Below are positions 24,700-37,689 of a DNA stretch of 64,000 nt, piece by piece. The stretch covers positions 2,353,501 to 2,417,500 of the forward strand of contig JARHVA010002372.1 in the NCBI GenBank assembly GCA_037957365.1, written 5' to 3'. The notes beneath the pieces are model-generated. The model made no database searches, was not told the origin of the DNA, and was given only the letters and a program-made list of their open reading frames with translations. Both the position numbers and the translations under genes were made by a program. Each line of letters begins with the position of its first letter. Position 1 is the stretch's first letter. The stretch comes from Torreya grandis. Its lineage: Eukaryota > Streptophyta > Pinopsida > Cupressales > Taxaceae.

Positions 24700-27600
24700 C
24701 AATGTTAATTCCCCTTCTTAGTTTACCTTAGACACTTTATCCATCATAACATTGTTGAATAGACTCTAAATTTCCCTTGGTTGAGCAAGGTACTATTTGG
24801 GTGGAATAATATGGAGATATTACCCTCTTTGAATTACGTCAAGATGTTCTTCCCACCCTCTTTTAAGGGTCTAGTTATAGTTTAATCCATGTCTAACCAC
24901 TCCTCCACTGGATATTTTATATTCTCGATGTATATTTGGTACCACCCTAAGTTTGAGGTCAACATAATCTTGAGATCATGGATCACCCTTTTCTTGACCA
25001 CCATTTATATCTTTTGACATTTCCCATTGAATTTTTTTAATCCTTTCCATGTAGGCTTAGGTCTTTTAGATAAGTGCATTAGTCTCATCTAGTGTCTCCA
25101 GTACTTTCCCAAGGACTGAAAAAAGTAGTATGAGGGCATAATTAACCTACATAATTAGCCTAACTAGAAACATTATCTTCACTTGGGATTTTAAAGTTTG
25201 AAGTTGGCTTTGCATGTCCTCAAGGAGCTTTTTAGACATATCATGAGTAGCTCAGAGAATTGATAGTGGGTCCTCAACCATCCTCTCCTCCCAAATGTAA
25301 GTCCTTACCATAGTGAGGAAGAATATATCATGATGGGTCTTCCATACCACTAGGTTCCCCTCCTAGACAAGTTTATATGTGATCATTCTACTCATACTCC
25401 TAGAGGCTCAGTCAAAACTCCATTGCACATCCAAGTCACCCTAGACAATCATCTAGGGTTCTTGTAACATTGGAACCATCCTATGGGTTGATGGGGGTGT
25501 ATAAGGGTCAGTTAAAATGGTAGTGAAGGGAGGAGGAAGAGGTGGAGGGGAAATGGAAGAACTGTAAAGAGTGAATGAGGAAGGTAATGGAGGTGAAGAG
25601 GGTATGGGAGTAGGAGGAGAACAAATTGGGAGGCTAATGGGAACATTTGTGTCCTCCATTTTCCATAATATAAATTCACCTAATATGAGATTCACTATGG
25701 GAATGGATCATTGAATAACATGGAAGAGATAGGCTAGTTGAAGGCTAGTCGCATGGCACATTGGGTAATGGATACAGGGGGATGAGGAGCTAGGCATAGA
25801 AATGTTGTTGATGGGGATAAAGCAGCTATTACAAGCTATGGAGGAGGTTGAATTAGAGTAAATGGCCTTTAAAATATATCTAGAGAATGGGTTTCCTTCT
25901 ACTTCTTCTTTTGGCCTCTTACTTGGGTTAGCTCTAGATGTTGTAATAAATGGTTTGACTAGGATTACAAGAGTCATAAGGGCTAATGGAAAAGGAGTTG
26001 GATTTACCTGAGGTGAGTACTAGCATAATTAGACTAGGCATGGAGAGGGTACCTATTACAAGTGGTATAATTTCAAAGGTTGTAGTCATAATTGTTGTTA
26101 TAGGCATACCCGAGGGAGGAATCAAGAGGACTCTAAGTTGTGAGATGAAGGGAGTGAAATGGAATAAAGAAGAAAATATGATTAGAAAGAGTGATGCCAA
26201 AGGTACTTATGTGAAATACAAAGGGGGAATAATGTGAAACATAGGAGGTACCACCTAGGGGATTTATGAGGGTGAAGCAAAACTAGTGCCTATCAAAACT
26301 AAGAGTTAGAAAGTGGAAAGAGTGAGGAGTGGAAGGAAAACATGAGGAGATGGAGATGTGAGAAGGGTAACCTAGATGATTTCCTATTAGGAACCTCACT
26401 CAAAGATTTATCTTGGATTGTTGACCACATCAAACCTTAAGGTTGTGCACCTTGGGGTTAACATGTCAGAGGTTGAACTAGTCGCACTTAGGCTACTTAG
26501 CATCATGTAGTTTGGGATTGGGACTATCATGGCTTGATTAATGGATATTTTATAAGAGGAAAAGGTGGAGGAAAAGTATGAGGAGAAAATAGAAGAGGTG
26601 GTAGAGGATTTGAGGCAAGATGAGAAACCAAAGGAAGTAGAGGATGAATCAAGTCATAAGGATTTGGGGATTTTGGTAAAGGTAGAGATAAACTTGGATA
26701 TTGAGGAGGAGGTGGTATAATTCCTTGTAGGATTCTCCAAGAGATGGATGGAGTTATTAGATTTGGGTTCTTATAGACTGACAAGGTGTTAGAGGTGGCA
26801 CAAAGGGGCCTAATTAAGACTTCTTAACCTTATTCTTCTTCTTATCCATGATCTAGGATTGTAACTCTTGGTCTTCGATGGAATTTAGGTAAATATCATC
26901 ATCATCTTTTGCCTGATGTTCATAGTTAATGTTGAGGTGGGTTGATTACTTTTCTAGATGAGCTTGGGTTACTCCTCTAAGGTCTTATTGCTAGATTTTA
27001 CACTTTGTAAGGGTGAAAGAGTCTCACCTAATTACCATTTTTTTAATTAAAGGGTAGGTATTATAAACATCATGCCTTATGGTGATCAAGAGTTATGGGC
27101 ATGCCTTTTGTTGATGTTTTACATAGAAAGTGAAGATGCCTTCCACTAATTGATAGGTGATCTCTTATTCTGCAAGGTAGTTAAGAATGTAATATGGTAA
27201 GAAAAGGGGTCCTTAAGGTAGCCCATAATTTGGATCATAGTGTTGTATTTATATAATTAGTAGTCTACAATGGCTATGATAACTTCTTGGATTACCTTCA
27301 AGAGTTGGGGCATCAAATCTTCATTGATGGTTTGGTAGACCACTAAGTACAAATGCTTGCAAATGTCCTAGATGTGATGATGGAACTAGTGGCCATACAA
27401 CTTATAGAATACCATGTGGACTTATAATCCCATAAGAACCCATGTAAGAAAGGCTGGAGGCTTAAAAGAGAGCACCTTGTAGATCACATCTAGTAGGTAA
27501 CTCATCATGTAAAAATTACATTCAACTCAAGCATCTATGATGTCATGGACTAACTTAAATTTGATCAATCATCCCATGTTTGGGACCTCCGAATGCATCA

Positions 27601-28290
27601 ATATTATGTGTAAGAAAGGAACCCACATCTTGATGTGTTGGAAGTCCTAACCCTTGAGTAACTAGTTGATCAATATCATGCCTACTTGGACCTCTTCTCA
27701 GAAGGTGCAGACTATGTAAGCATTGACATCCTCCTTGTTAATCTAATTAGAGTTTAGGTTATCAACCCAATCATGGAGAAACCATATATCTGGTAGGAAT
27801 TTATCCAAGCCATTACCATCAATGCATCATAGGAGAAAGTTAAGTTTGGGAGGGAGTAGTATGCCTTAAAATCATTCCTAAATATATTAGCAATCTGGTG
27901 TTGAGAGTTGGATGAACATACCTAGTCATTGACCTCATCTTATATGTATATAGCATTGTGAAGGATGTCACTTAGTAAGCTAGTGTAGGGGAATTCCTCT
28001 AGTTTAGGTGTGGATCTATGGAGTTCATACTTCTTTTAGGACCTAAGGGTATTTTCATACTCTACCTGTTAGTCATCATCTAAACCTAAATCCCTAGGGA
28101 CTTACTAGATTATTTTAAATAGATCATTATAGTGCTTAAACATGGTCAAGTTGATTAGGAATGTGGTGTCTTTATATTTGGGTTGGGCCTTTGGATTTGA
28201 GGATAATGTAGCCATTAAATTAGGATATAGGGGAAACTGAGAATCTTGAGTGTAGAGGGCATGTAATATAGGGGTTTTATGGAATTTTAA
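24700..28290 (-). pseudogene. Unknown ORF inside E2 LTR (3' copy), decayed
   Basis: I do not recognise this protein. On the minus strand the same frame can be followed with stops from about 28,290 (the start codon of the other copy is mutated here) down to about 24,700, some 3.6 kb. The N-terminal part has Lys-Phe-His-Lys-Thr-Pro-Ile, then Asp-Leu-Gly-Leu-Asp-Asp-Asp near 28,080. The middle is Ser/Pro-rich (25,453-26,784). The C-terminal part includes Leu-Gly-Trp-Tyr-Gln-Ile-Tyr and Pro-Val-Glu-Glu-Trp-Leu-Asp near 24,910-24,960. A TATTTATAAATA sequence lies about 160 bases upstream. The whole ORF is repeated in the other LTR. It could be an extra retroelement ORF or a captured host gene. Confidence 0.5.
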
Positions 28291-28839
28291 AATCAAGGAG
28301 TTAGAGATTTAATCAAAGGTAATGATGGTAATCATTGGTGAGATTCTCCTATGTTTTTATAGATGCATTCATATAGAATCCATATATTAATGGTGTTTGG
28401 CATCTCACTTTTTATGAATTAGAATTTGAGTTGGTGGCTAGATTTTCTCTCTTTATTTATAAATATAGAATTAAATTTAGAGCCCATGATCCTCTACCAC
28501 CAACTAGATATAGAAATGGTGATGGGATGTTTTAAAACTATCCAATTAGGCCTCGCTTCCCATTATATAAGTACCGAGTCCATGGTGGGCACATGATCAC
28601 ATCTCTTAGAGGCTTCTCAACTAACTCCTACTTTTTAACACATGTCATTCACTCATTGGTCTTCTTAATAATGGTAAACATCTAGGCACATCTCCATATT
28701 CCACATCATTCCCCTAGATGGGTGATGTCTAAATTAGGGACATGTGGCATGTCTTGATTAGTTCTCTAGTCTCATTTATACCTAATTATAACCTTCCTAA
28801 GAGATCAGGTCATTTTTATTTCATCTGTATATAGGGTGA

Positions 28840-29329
28840 TGTGGTACCTTCTCATTTGGCCAAGCTCTCCTAGGCTCTAACATCTATAAAAGGTTTATGA
28901 GACTAGCCATTTTGACACATACTAACATGGTACATTTTCATTCAATCAAGATCTCTTAGGCTCTAGCATCTTTGATAGGTTTGGGGGACTATCCATTTTG
29001 ACACTTAGTGACATGGAACCTTATTATTTGGTTGGGATCTCCTAGGCTTTAACAAATCTAAAAAGTCTAGGGGATAGGCTACTCTGACACTCAGTCATGT
29101 GGTGCCTTTGTAATAGGCTAGGATTTCTTAGGATCTAACATATCTGATAGGTTTAAGGGATTGGTCACTCTATCATGTGATGATATGGTATTTTTCCCAT
29201 TCATCTAGTCTCTCTCAATATTTCACATCTCTAATAGGTTTGGGGAACTAGTTGATATGAAAATTGATGACATGGTGCCTTTTTATTTATCCAATCTTTC
29301 ATGGTCTCTAAAATATCTAGAGAACTAGT
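28840..29329 (+). repeat. Tandem array in E2 LTR, unit about 85 bp (first part)
   Basis: Units share GACACTTGGTGATGTGGCAC-like, TCTCCTAGGCTCTAACAT-like and GATAGGTCTAGGGGACTAG-like segments. The array is broken by E3 at 29,330 and resumes at 43,827-44,060. The uninterrupted counterpart is at 56,130-56,880. Confidence 0.85.
29325..29329 (+). other. E3 target-site duplication, left copy (CTAGT)
   Basis: CTAGT precedes the TG terminus at 29,330 and is repeated exactly at 43,822-43,826 after the CA terminus. The sequence around the empty site can be read from neighbouring array units (GGGGAACTAGTTGATATGA). Confidence 0.9.
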
Positions 29330-30545
29330 TGTATGAAATCAGAAATGCATCATGTCTATAAATCAATCCTGGCTTGGAGAAGATAGAGCATACCTACACT
29401 TATGATTGGGTATACGTTTGTTAAGAAGGAACATGACCAATATGGGGATCTACTATACTTGTTTAGGGGATCAATTGTCACAATACACCATTTGAGGTAG
29501 GGTTCCAAATCTTATAGTCTAACATAATCATGAAATAACCCTAAAAGAGTCCTAAGGTTTGATATTTTACTTAAGTCTAATAAAAAAGAAACTAAATTTA
29601 ATCTAGTGCTCACCAAAGCTTATGACACAAAGTGGGGTTTAGAAACAAAACAAACAACTAAACTAAACATGCATAAAATACATATACTCATGTCAATCTA
29701 TATAGAATCCTAATGCATGAAAAAGAGAATTATGACTACATTATCTACCTACTCTTACAAAGGAGAAATAAAGTTAGGAATACTTACCTTGAAGATGAAC
29801 CTGTTGAGCCTTAACTTCTCCCTTGGACAAGGTGCTTCACAAGAGATTATTGTGATATGTAAGGATAAAAAAACATAAATTGTATCTAGGCTACACAACC
29901 TATCTATGCATCTAAAGGACTTCTCCATAAGACAAGATCTATATCTCCAAAGAGAGTTTGGAATCATAAGATTTATTCCTCAAGTAGAATGGTCAATAAT
30001 CAGATGTTCATTTATACTTATTCTTCTTTTCTTCTCTTCTCTACAAAAGGTTGGAAATGAACTTGTATATAGAAGTGGATTTTTACCTAAATCCTCTCTA
30101 AAACATTTATTGTATAGGGTTTGTCATGGTTGATCCTATATGTTTTCAAGGACAATTCACTAGGTTTGAGCTAAGTCAGTTGAAAGGCTAACAAACCCAA
30201 AAACTGAAAAATACCCCTAAACTAGACAAGGTCGACCATGGTCAAACTAGTATAATCAATAGTCCAAAAGGGAATTAAGGAAAGAAAAGGAGGATGGAAA
30301 GAGGAAAATGAATGGAATAGATAATATTGAGAATAATAATCTTGGGTTTAATGGTTCTAGGAGATGAGTGTTTAGATTGTAAGTGGCAAAAGGGACAATA
30401 ATCTTTTGAATCACTAATGGTCTACCCACCCCTTTCTCAATGTACCATTTAGGGTGTACACTTAGAGATATTGAGACTTGATAGGTTCCTAAAATATACA
30501 AAAATTTAGTAATAAATAAAATTTTGAAAATATTATGTGTATACA
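29330..30545 (-). repeat. E3 3' LTR
   Basis: The copy starts TGTATGAAATC and ends TGTATACA. It matches 42,611-43,821 closely, for example the shared CATCATGTCTATAAATCAAT and GGAGAAGATAGAGCATACCT. A 123-residue open frame at 30,256-30,627 crosses the LTR edge and is most likely chance. Confidence 0.95.
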
Positions 30546-30562
30546 TATTTCCCACTTGAAGC
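30546..30562 (-). other. E3 polypurine-like tract
   Basis: The minus strand reads CTTCAAGTGGGAAATA directly before the LTR start TGTATACA. It is moderately purine-rich. Confidence 0.5.
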
Positions 30563-31890
30563 TCATCATGTGTCATGTGAGTGCAACATGGGATGGTGCT
30601 TTGGGAAAATAGAACAAGATAACACACAATGTTAATGTTAAGTAAAGTCTAGTAAGTAGAAAATAATAGAAAGGAAAGGATAGAATTGAAAAACACATAC
30701 CTTTTCTTACCTTAGTTCTATAGATAAATTATTAGACTACAAGTGAAAGTGAAGGCATCCAATGTGAAGAACACTAGGCGAACCTATAGAAGTTAGTGCA
30801 AAAAATAGGCAAAAAAAAATGGAAGATAAGCATATGATAGTGGAAAATATTCTATAATTCATCACAAATCTAACACATTTTATGATTGAAAAAATGGATG
30901 AGTGAAAATAAATATGGAGATAAAAGAAGGAATCTGTAAGAGAAGGATTGAAGAATTTGAAATTACTGAAAAGTGTTTTTAAATAGTGGAAAAGACAAGT
31001 CATTTGTTATTTTGACTTGTGAAGGAGAGTAAAAAGAGATCTAGAAACCAAATGAGCAAGGATGGCAAGGATGTGATAAGATATAGAAGGAGAGGCTCTA
31101 GAGGTGGTAGTAAGTGCACTATAGGTATGAAGCTAAGAATCTCAAACTAGTTTTTGAAATTTATATTGAATTAAGTATATTTTTAATAATTTTGAATTTT
31201 AAACATTTTTACATATCAAAATGAGAGAAAATTAGATTATAGGGGTAGAAAATAGAGATATTGGAAATGGGTTTAGAGGAATAACGAAGAAAGCAAGAAA
31301 AATACAATTTTCTAGGAAAATGTAAGGGGTCAATGGGCAAAATGAACTGGGTTGACCTAGTCGACCTAGTAGGCTAAAATTGGGCAAAATCCATAATGTT
31401 GAGTTAGTAGGTATGGGTCGACCCTATACATTTTGTAGGCTACCAACCTAATGTAGTTTTCTAACTAGTTCAAAAGGTCCAAAATGACAATGCAGAACTA
31501 GGAAGGGAAAAATAAGAGGTTTGAATAAGATTTTAGAGTTAACCAAGGTAAAAATACAAAAAAATTGGTCAAACTAGTTTGATTAAAGGACTAGAATAAG
31601 CACAAAAAGCATGTAGAATGCCAAAAGAGGGCTAGAATGGTCTAAAATGACCAAAGGAGGTCAAGAAGGACCTATTATGCTAGAAATATGGTAAAATTAA
31701 TAAGTTTAAAAGTAATTAGACTTATTTTTTATTAAAATGTAAAAAGAATGTATTTTGACTATATATGACATGAAGGAACTGATACATCCTTTGTTATTTC
31801 TTGGCTGTAGAGATGATGGAGCTTTTAGATATTGGTGGAAGTATCTTAGTTACCATCATTATTAGAGTGATTATCAGATAAAGATAGGGT
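30563..31890 (-). other. E3 3' untranslated region
   Basis: No gene is recognisable. Near-palindromic GGTTGACCTAGTCGACC (31,350) and GGGTCGACCC (31,415) belong to a motif that recurs across E3. Confidence 0.5.
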
Positions 31891-31899
31891 TATACTAGT

Positions 31900-33730
31900 A
31901 TCCATAAGTCTAGGAGGCATAGCTGATATGTGCAAGATCCCCATGAGTTCATATCTATTAGTCATGTTCCTCAATTGTTTAGAATGTTTGACTAACACCT
32001 TTAGATGGGAGGTGGATGAGGATGTGATATAGGTGGCCATCACACTAGAGGATGTCCATGTCATCCTAAATCTACCCATAGTAGGAATACTAGTAACCAT
32101 AGGGATACCAAATAACATAAAAGATAGGAGAGCCTTATCCATGTGTGCTATAGGTTGAGAGATGATTATGGGAGGAAGGAGAGTTAGTATATACATCATA
32201 GATTTTGGATATCCATAAATATATGATAGGACTTGTGGCATAGTAGGTGCTATGTCACAATTTAGAAGGCAAGGTACCATTGTTCATGGTAGCCTTGAGC
32301 AAGATGATGCTAAAAGAGTGAGTTCTTTATGATCTGGGATCTATCATCTGGGTCTATCTTATACATGATTTGTATGAGATGTTGGGAAGAGGGCATAACA
32401 ACATGAAACCAATTATATTACTAACAACTTGCATATATGAGAGGTTTCCTATATATCAATTGGCTAGGTTGCCCCATGTGATCAATGATAGTTTGCCTGA
32501 GGTATGGAGATAGAGAGGGGACTAGGTAGTATAGGCCATGCCCCATATTCTAGTGTTTTAGTCAATGAGACATGAAAATATAGTGTGGAAGCCATATGGA
32601 GACATAATTACTACATGGGTGAGCTGGCACATAGTTACACCAATGACAAAGAGGATAGAGGTTACTAGACTCTACACATGGTGGAAAGAGCCACATCTGG
32701 TGGCATGAGTGCCAAGATAGATGGGCCTACCTCATCTAGTGACACTAATACTAATGCCCAAGTAATGGGCTTAGCATGTGATGGATCCACAAGAGAGGAG
32801 AGGACTAGGGCCATAAATAGTGAGACTAACACTTAGACCACATCATGAGTAGCCATGGACTAATCAAGTATAATAAGGGGTAGAGCAAGAATATAGGGAG
32901 GTAAAGGTAGATATACCAAATGTACCACTATTAGTTCTAAATCAAGAAGAGATACAACCACCAAAGGCATGATGGTGATAGAGTTAATAGGAGATAATAG
33001 ATATTGATGTCATCCCTGATGAGCTAGTAGAGGAGCTAGAGGAGGGATGGATGATATAGAAACCACTCAGGTGTAGGATGAGACATATGCAAGCTATGGT
33101 AGAGGGTTTTGAGTTGAAGAGATGGCCTATACAGGAGGTACTAGGAGGCTATAAATATTGGGAGATTGTGTTAGGAAGTCACATAGATGGTGATACCATA
33201 GTAGTTGAGACACATACATGTAATAAAAGATGGTTAAATTATTTTTTTAAGTTTTTATTTGGAAGTACAGATAGATATTTTGAGATATAATGGTGATCTA
33301 ATATCCATTTAGTGTGATTTTTTAGGAATAATTGAGGATGAAAAGGAGATATGGGGTTTCTTGGTGAGGAGAGCACTCCATGACATATTAGATGAGACTT
33401 TATATCCATATAACCCTATTACATTGGAGGACCCCAGTGTACCATCTACCTTAGCTCAATTTAGACTAGCTATGGAGGTAACAAGATAGCTATAGGAATA
33501 GAGAGAGGATGGATCCACTAATATATATAGGTGTAGATGAGATTCAATCATGGTAGACCCTAACTAAGGAGAAATCTATGCATCTAACCATAGTGGCATA
33601 GATGATAGAGATCTAGACCCATGTGACATGGTCACAAGTGTAAGTAGCTTACCTATAAGGATAGGTAGAGGGATTGAGATCTTAGACAACCTCTTTATAG
33701 TGTACTATTCAAAGGAGTCAGATTGAGGCC
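31900..33730 (+). pseudogene. Antisense plant mobile domain (PMD / aminotransferase-like) ORF in E3
   Basis: On the plus strand, opposite to gag, the frames read Leu-Leu-Val-Met-Phe-Leu-Asn (31,955), then Thr-Phe-Arg-Trp-Glu-Val. Next is Ala-Ile-Thr-Leu-Glu-Asp-Val-His-Val-Ile-Leu-Asn-Leu-Pro-Ile-Val-Gly near 32,035-32,090. This is the N-terminal signature of the plant mobile domain. Farther on come Ile-Leu-Leu-Thr-Thr-Cys-Ile-Tyr-Glu-Arg-Phe-Pro near 32,415-32,455 and Asn-Ile-Val-Trp-Lys-Pro-Tyr near 32,577-32,597, the typical central motifs of the same family. Stops and a frameshift break it. A likely C-terminal tail runs to about 33,730. The family derives from, or is carried by, transposable elements. 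Antisense extra ORFs near the 3' end are, from memory, known in Tat-type elements. Confidence 0.7.
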
Positions 33731-36060
33731 TCAATAGGTAGCATGGTTAGGCCATGAGATAGATAGGATGGGACCCATCCATAGAGCTGGAGCATTGTAT
33801 ATGATTGTATTTATTGTATCAAAGTCATGAGATATATATGGATCATTTTAGATTATTTTGTTGGTTGTGTATGTTTTCATTATGGTTTTGGCTATGGATG
33901 CTTTGGATATATTTATTTCTAGCACATGTATTTTATCTTTGTTGTATATGCTATAGGAAATATATAGGATGTGGTTTTTTTAGCATTATGTAGAACACAT
34001 GCATGGTTAAAAAGAATCAGGCAAAAAGGACTTGGAAAAATAAACTGAATCAAGAAAATGTACTACACAATATTTCAAGCTAGGAAATGTGTAATAATAA
34101 TAAATGCTTAAGTATAAAGAACCAAGAAATGGTAAATCAAGATGGTAAAAATGGATTTGTTTTAAACCAAAGTGAAATATTTTTGCACCAAATTAAAACA
34201 AGTAAAATCATATTAATTCACATTGGGAAGTATGAAAATAATGTAATAAAATGAAAGGTATGTAAAAGGGCACAAATGGTATAAAAAACAAATGAATTAA
34301 GTCAATCAATTATACAAAATCATGTTAGGAAGTATAAAATAAAAACAAATTTAGTAAAAGATTGGTCTTCAATTGATCACACTAATTCAAGATAGGAAGT
34401 ATGACAAATTCAATAAATGGTTGTATTCTTACATGAACTCAAAAAATAAGAAGATAAAATCAAAATAAAAATGAATTACACATAAAACACACTAAATCAA
34501 TCTGGGATGCATGTCAATGACATGTAACTTCATAATCAATCAAATCTCACGTCATATTTGACACATGTAATTTTGGATTATGACTTGGGCATTGGAGAAT
34601 TTTATGAGGAATGTCAGGTTCTATCCAAGGTCTTATATTGTAAATCATAAAGATAATACCACTGGAGTGGAATAAATAGAAAAAATTAGGTAATCAAGGG
34701 TGTGGGTAATAGGAAGGAAAAGATGGTAATTTATAAGGGGAGTGATTGGTAGACAAAACAATATTTCTTAGGAGGAAATATGAGGGATATAGGGAATGTA
34801 AAAATCAAGACTTAGACATGTTATGAGAATATCCTAGGAGACATGAGGCATACTAAAGACATGAGAAGACACTAAGTGACTAGTGGTCATCTATGTACAA
34901 AGGAAACACATTTTCTATAGACACAAAGCTTTGTAGGAAAATAGGTGTGCTAGTAATATCACTTCATGAAGGTAGATTGGTATAAAAAAATGTAAAATGG
35001 ACCTACATTCCCATGACATGTTCCCCACTTTTTAGGACCCATTACAAAGATGTCAGTCTACTATGAAGATTGGGTACTTACATAAGAAGGTAGGCAAAAC
35101 TAAAAGATTTTTTTATTCTCTTCTTCTAATCTAGTCGCCTACTACACCCTACAGGACCTCAGCTCTACCATGAGGCCAACTATGGAGTTTGAGATTCAAC
35201 TAAAAGAAGGAGATGTGCTTTGAATCACATATTTTAGTATTGTTTGACTTTTAAGAATATTTTTTCCTTTTGATATCATTGCCTTTTATTTAAATGATTT
35301 GGATTTTAAATATTTATGTATTTTCTAATATTCCTCCTCCATATATAATTGGAATGGTCAATTACGAGAGATGAATTGATACACATGAATGAGTTGTAGC
35401 CTAAGATAAAGGAATCTAAGTAACTAAAGACCAAGACTAACTAGGACACTTAGGCTTGACAATGAACTAACATGTGATCTCAAGTCTTAACCATGTATAT
35501 GATTAGTTTGTGGAAAAGGAAGAAGGTAAAAAGAGATCAAAAAAGTTCATCGATGTAAGGAGATAGTAATGAGTAAGATTGTTTTTAACTAATCACATGG
35601 TAAAAGGGAGATAATAACCAAAGGGAATAGGGTTTGTATAGCCAAGTCACAATGAAAATTAACCACGAAAAATAGAGATAAGAAAGCAAACAATCATGAA
35701 GAGGAAAATAATAGTTTTGATAAAAATTAAATTAAGAGAGAGAAAGTAATGATAAATAAATACAATCATATGCAAAATATAACTGATAAGATAAGTAAGA
35801 TATATTACAACAAGTAATATCACCATATATGATAAGGAAAAATTTGGCACAATGTCAAATGATATAATAAATAGATAAAGATAAGATTAGAGCACATGTA
35901 TAACCCAAATGAAAATGTGAAATCACCATGCATGTGATCATAAATATTAATAAATCTATATACACACATTATCCAAGACAATGAATAAATCTTTATGAAG
36001 TTGAAGATGAATTGTTGTTAATGTCTCATCAATCTTTAATGAATACTAGGCAAATACTTC
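33731..36060. other. E3 internal non-coding region
   Basis: This is AT-rich DNA where RT and integrase would be expected. I see no RT, RNase H or integrase motif on either strand. Degenerate copies of a TAGGAAGTATGAAA-like phrase recur near 34,080, 34,225, 34,325 and 34,392. Confidence 0.5.
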
Positions 36061-36096
36061 TCTTCTAATCTCCTCCGTATAAAAAGTAGGGATGCT

Positions 36097-36333
36097 TTAT
36101 AGATCATTTTGAGGAGGGAAATTAGGCAAGGGATGGTCAAGAGAATGCATGGGAATAGGCTCTATGAGAGATGCAAGATTCACTAGTGGATAAGGATCCA
36201 CGGGTGATGGATTCATGGGTGGAGAAGGATCCATAGGTAAGGGATGGTCTACATGTGAAGGAATCATAGGTGCAGGCATAAAATGTGGTGAAGGGACCAT
36301 AGGAGGGGAAGGAACCACTAGATGTGGAGCCAT
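36097..36333 (-). pseudogene. E3 proline-rich coding remnant
   Basis: An open frame of 78 codons is dominated by Pro-Ser-Pro-Pro, Pro-Met-X-Pro-Ser and Pro-Val-Asp-Pro repeats. It lies about 1.4 kb past the protease on the same strand. It may be the decayed tail of the gag-protease polyprotein. No catalytic motif is visible. Confidence 0.35.
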
Positions 36334-37689
36334 GGGATAATAAAGAGGAGCATTTTTATGTGGATGCCCTATGGGAGGAGTGGAATAAGGTTTGGTAATG
36401 GCTATAAGGTGATCCTTAAGATGTTGTTGAAGGATGAAGCAATGATTAGTATGATGGGTATTGCATAGATGCTATAGATAATATACCTCACCATACTTGG
36501 GTAGATATTTAGGAAGTACCTTCAAAGAAGGTATAGCTTTATCTGATGATGGGGATAAAGGATGCAAGGTATTAATATATTGTCGCAACTTGCAATAATG
36601 GGTGTAAGAATGATTATCTATCCTATGGAAGTAATAAATATGTTTGTTATGGTCTTAGAAGAAGTACTCATGGAAGGAGGTAACATAGGAGTGGAAGAAT
36701 CTATAAAAGACTCATCAACCCATTTGGTAGGCAAAGGAACCAAACCATCACCAAGGTATTGTAATGATGAGGAAGGAATAAAACTAAGCTCAATAAAAGG
36801 AAAAATGGAATAAAAAATAAGGGTAGGCTCAACAATAATATGAGTTAAAACAAGATCAAATATAGAAGAAGTGGAAGAGGCTCAACTATAATAGGCTCTA
36901 CTAAGGGAGGATCAAGATCTATAGAAGGTCTAAGGATAGTTTCACTAATCGTAAGGGTGAACCAACTATGAGGTTCAAGGTACCTAGTAAAATGCTAAGG
37001 CCCAATCATAGCATGATCCATGAGCATAGTCCTATTTCGCTCCTTAGAAACTAGAGGTATCAACACCATCTCTACCCTACGATAAAGGGGGAAAATTCAA
37101 AAAATAGGAACTATAAGTGATGGGAAACTATGATATGCATGAAAATACTCAAATAAATAAGAATGATAAGGAACAATATCTACATCATAGGCTTGTACAA
37201 GACCACCTAATAACAGATCATCTAAGGAATAACCATCATCATAATCTTAGGTGTGAAGATCAATGAAAAAATTATGGATGGCCTTATCATTTAATGAAGT
37301 ATGGTGAATATAATGCCTAGTCTTAGTTAAGACTATAGGAATGTCATCACAAGGAGTCTTACAAGAGTGAGGTTGCAAGGAAGTAAGAATATACAAGATG
37401 AGATGAGGTGAGAGATTAAAATTTTTGATCTTTAAGTTAATCCCATTGAGCTCATTAGCACTAGAATCTATGAGGTTTAGAGGAATGTTACCAATGAGTT
37501 CAGGGTGCCCATTATAATGTCAAGTTGAATTAATAGGAAAATTGAGATGTTGAGACTCATAGAATGAAATGTTTGGCGAAGGATCAATAGTAAGAATATT
37601 GAAGGCACCATCATTTTGGAATTTTTTGAAATTATAAAGGTTAGTGTCACCTTGAATTAGGTAAATGGCTCCATTATGAGGCAATTTAA

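Larger units (their letters stand above)
23381..29329 (-). repeat. E2 3' LTR, first piece
   Basis: This aligns with 50,696 onward, from TCTCATGAAAT and GGTCATTCCTTGAAAGGGGGAAGGT to the tandem units near 29,300. It is interrupted at 29,330 by E3 and resumes at 43,827. Confidence 0.9.

Noticed and set aside
25453..25695. Proline-rich minus-strand frame as a cell-wall protein
   Set aside because: It is part of the middle low-complexity segment of the LTR ORF and has no signal peptide or Ser-Pro4-type repeat pattern.
30256..30627. Minus-strand open frame of 123 codons at an E3 LTR
   Set aside because: It crosses the LTR boundary. A shorter relative at 43,553-43,822 in the other LTR reflects only LTR identity; there is no domain and no reason to think it is expressed as protein.
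31846..32280. Minus-strand open frame of 144 codons
   Set aside because: It lies antisense to the PMD frame, whose motifs are clear on the plus strand. The minus product shows no family features.
33078..33290. Plus-strand 70-codon frame as an independent gene
   Set aside because: It lies within the tail of the PMD pseudogene region and has no signature of its own.
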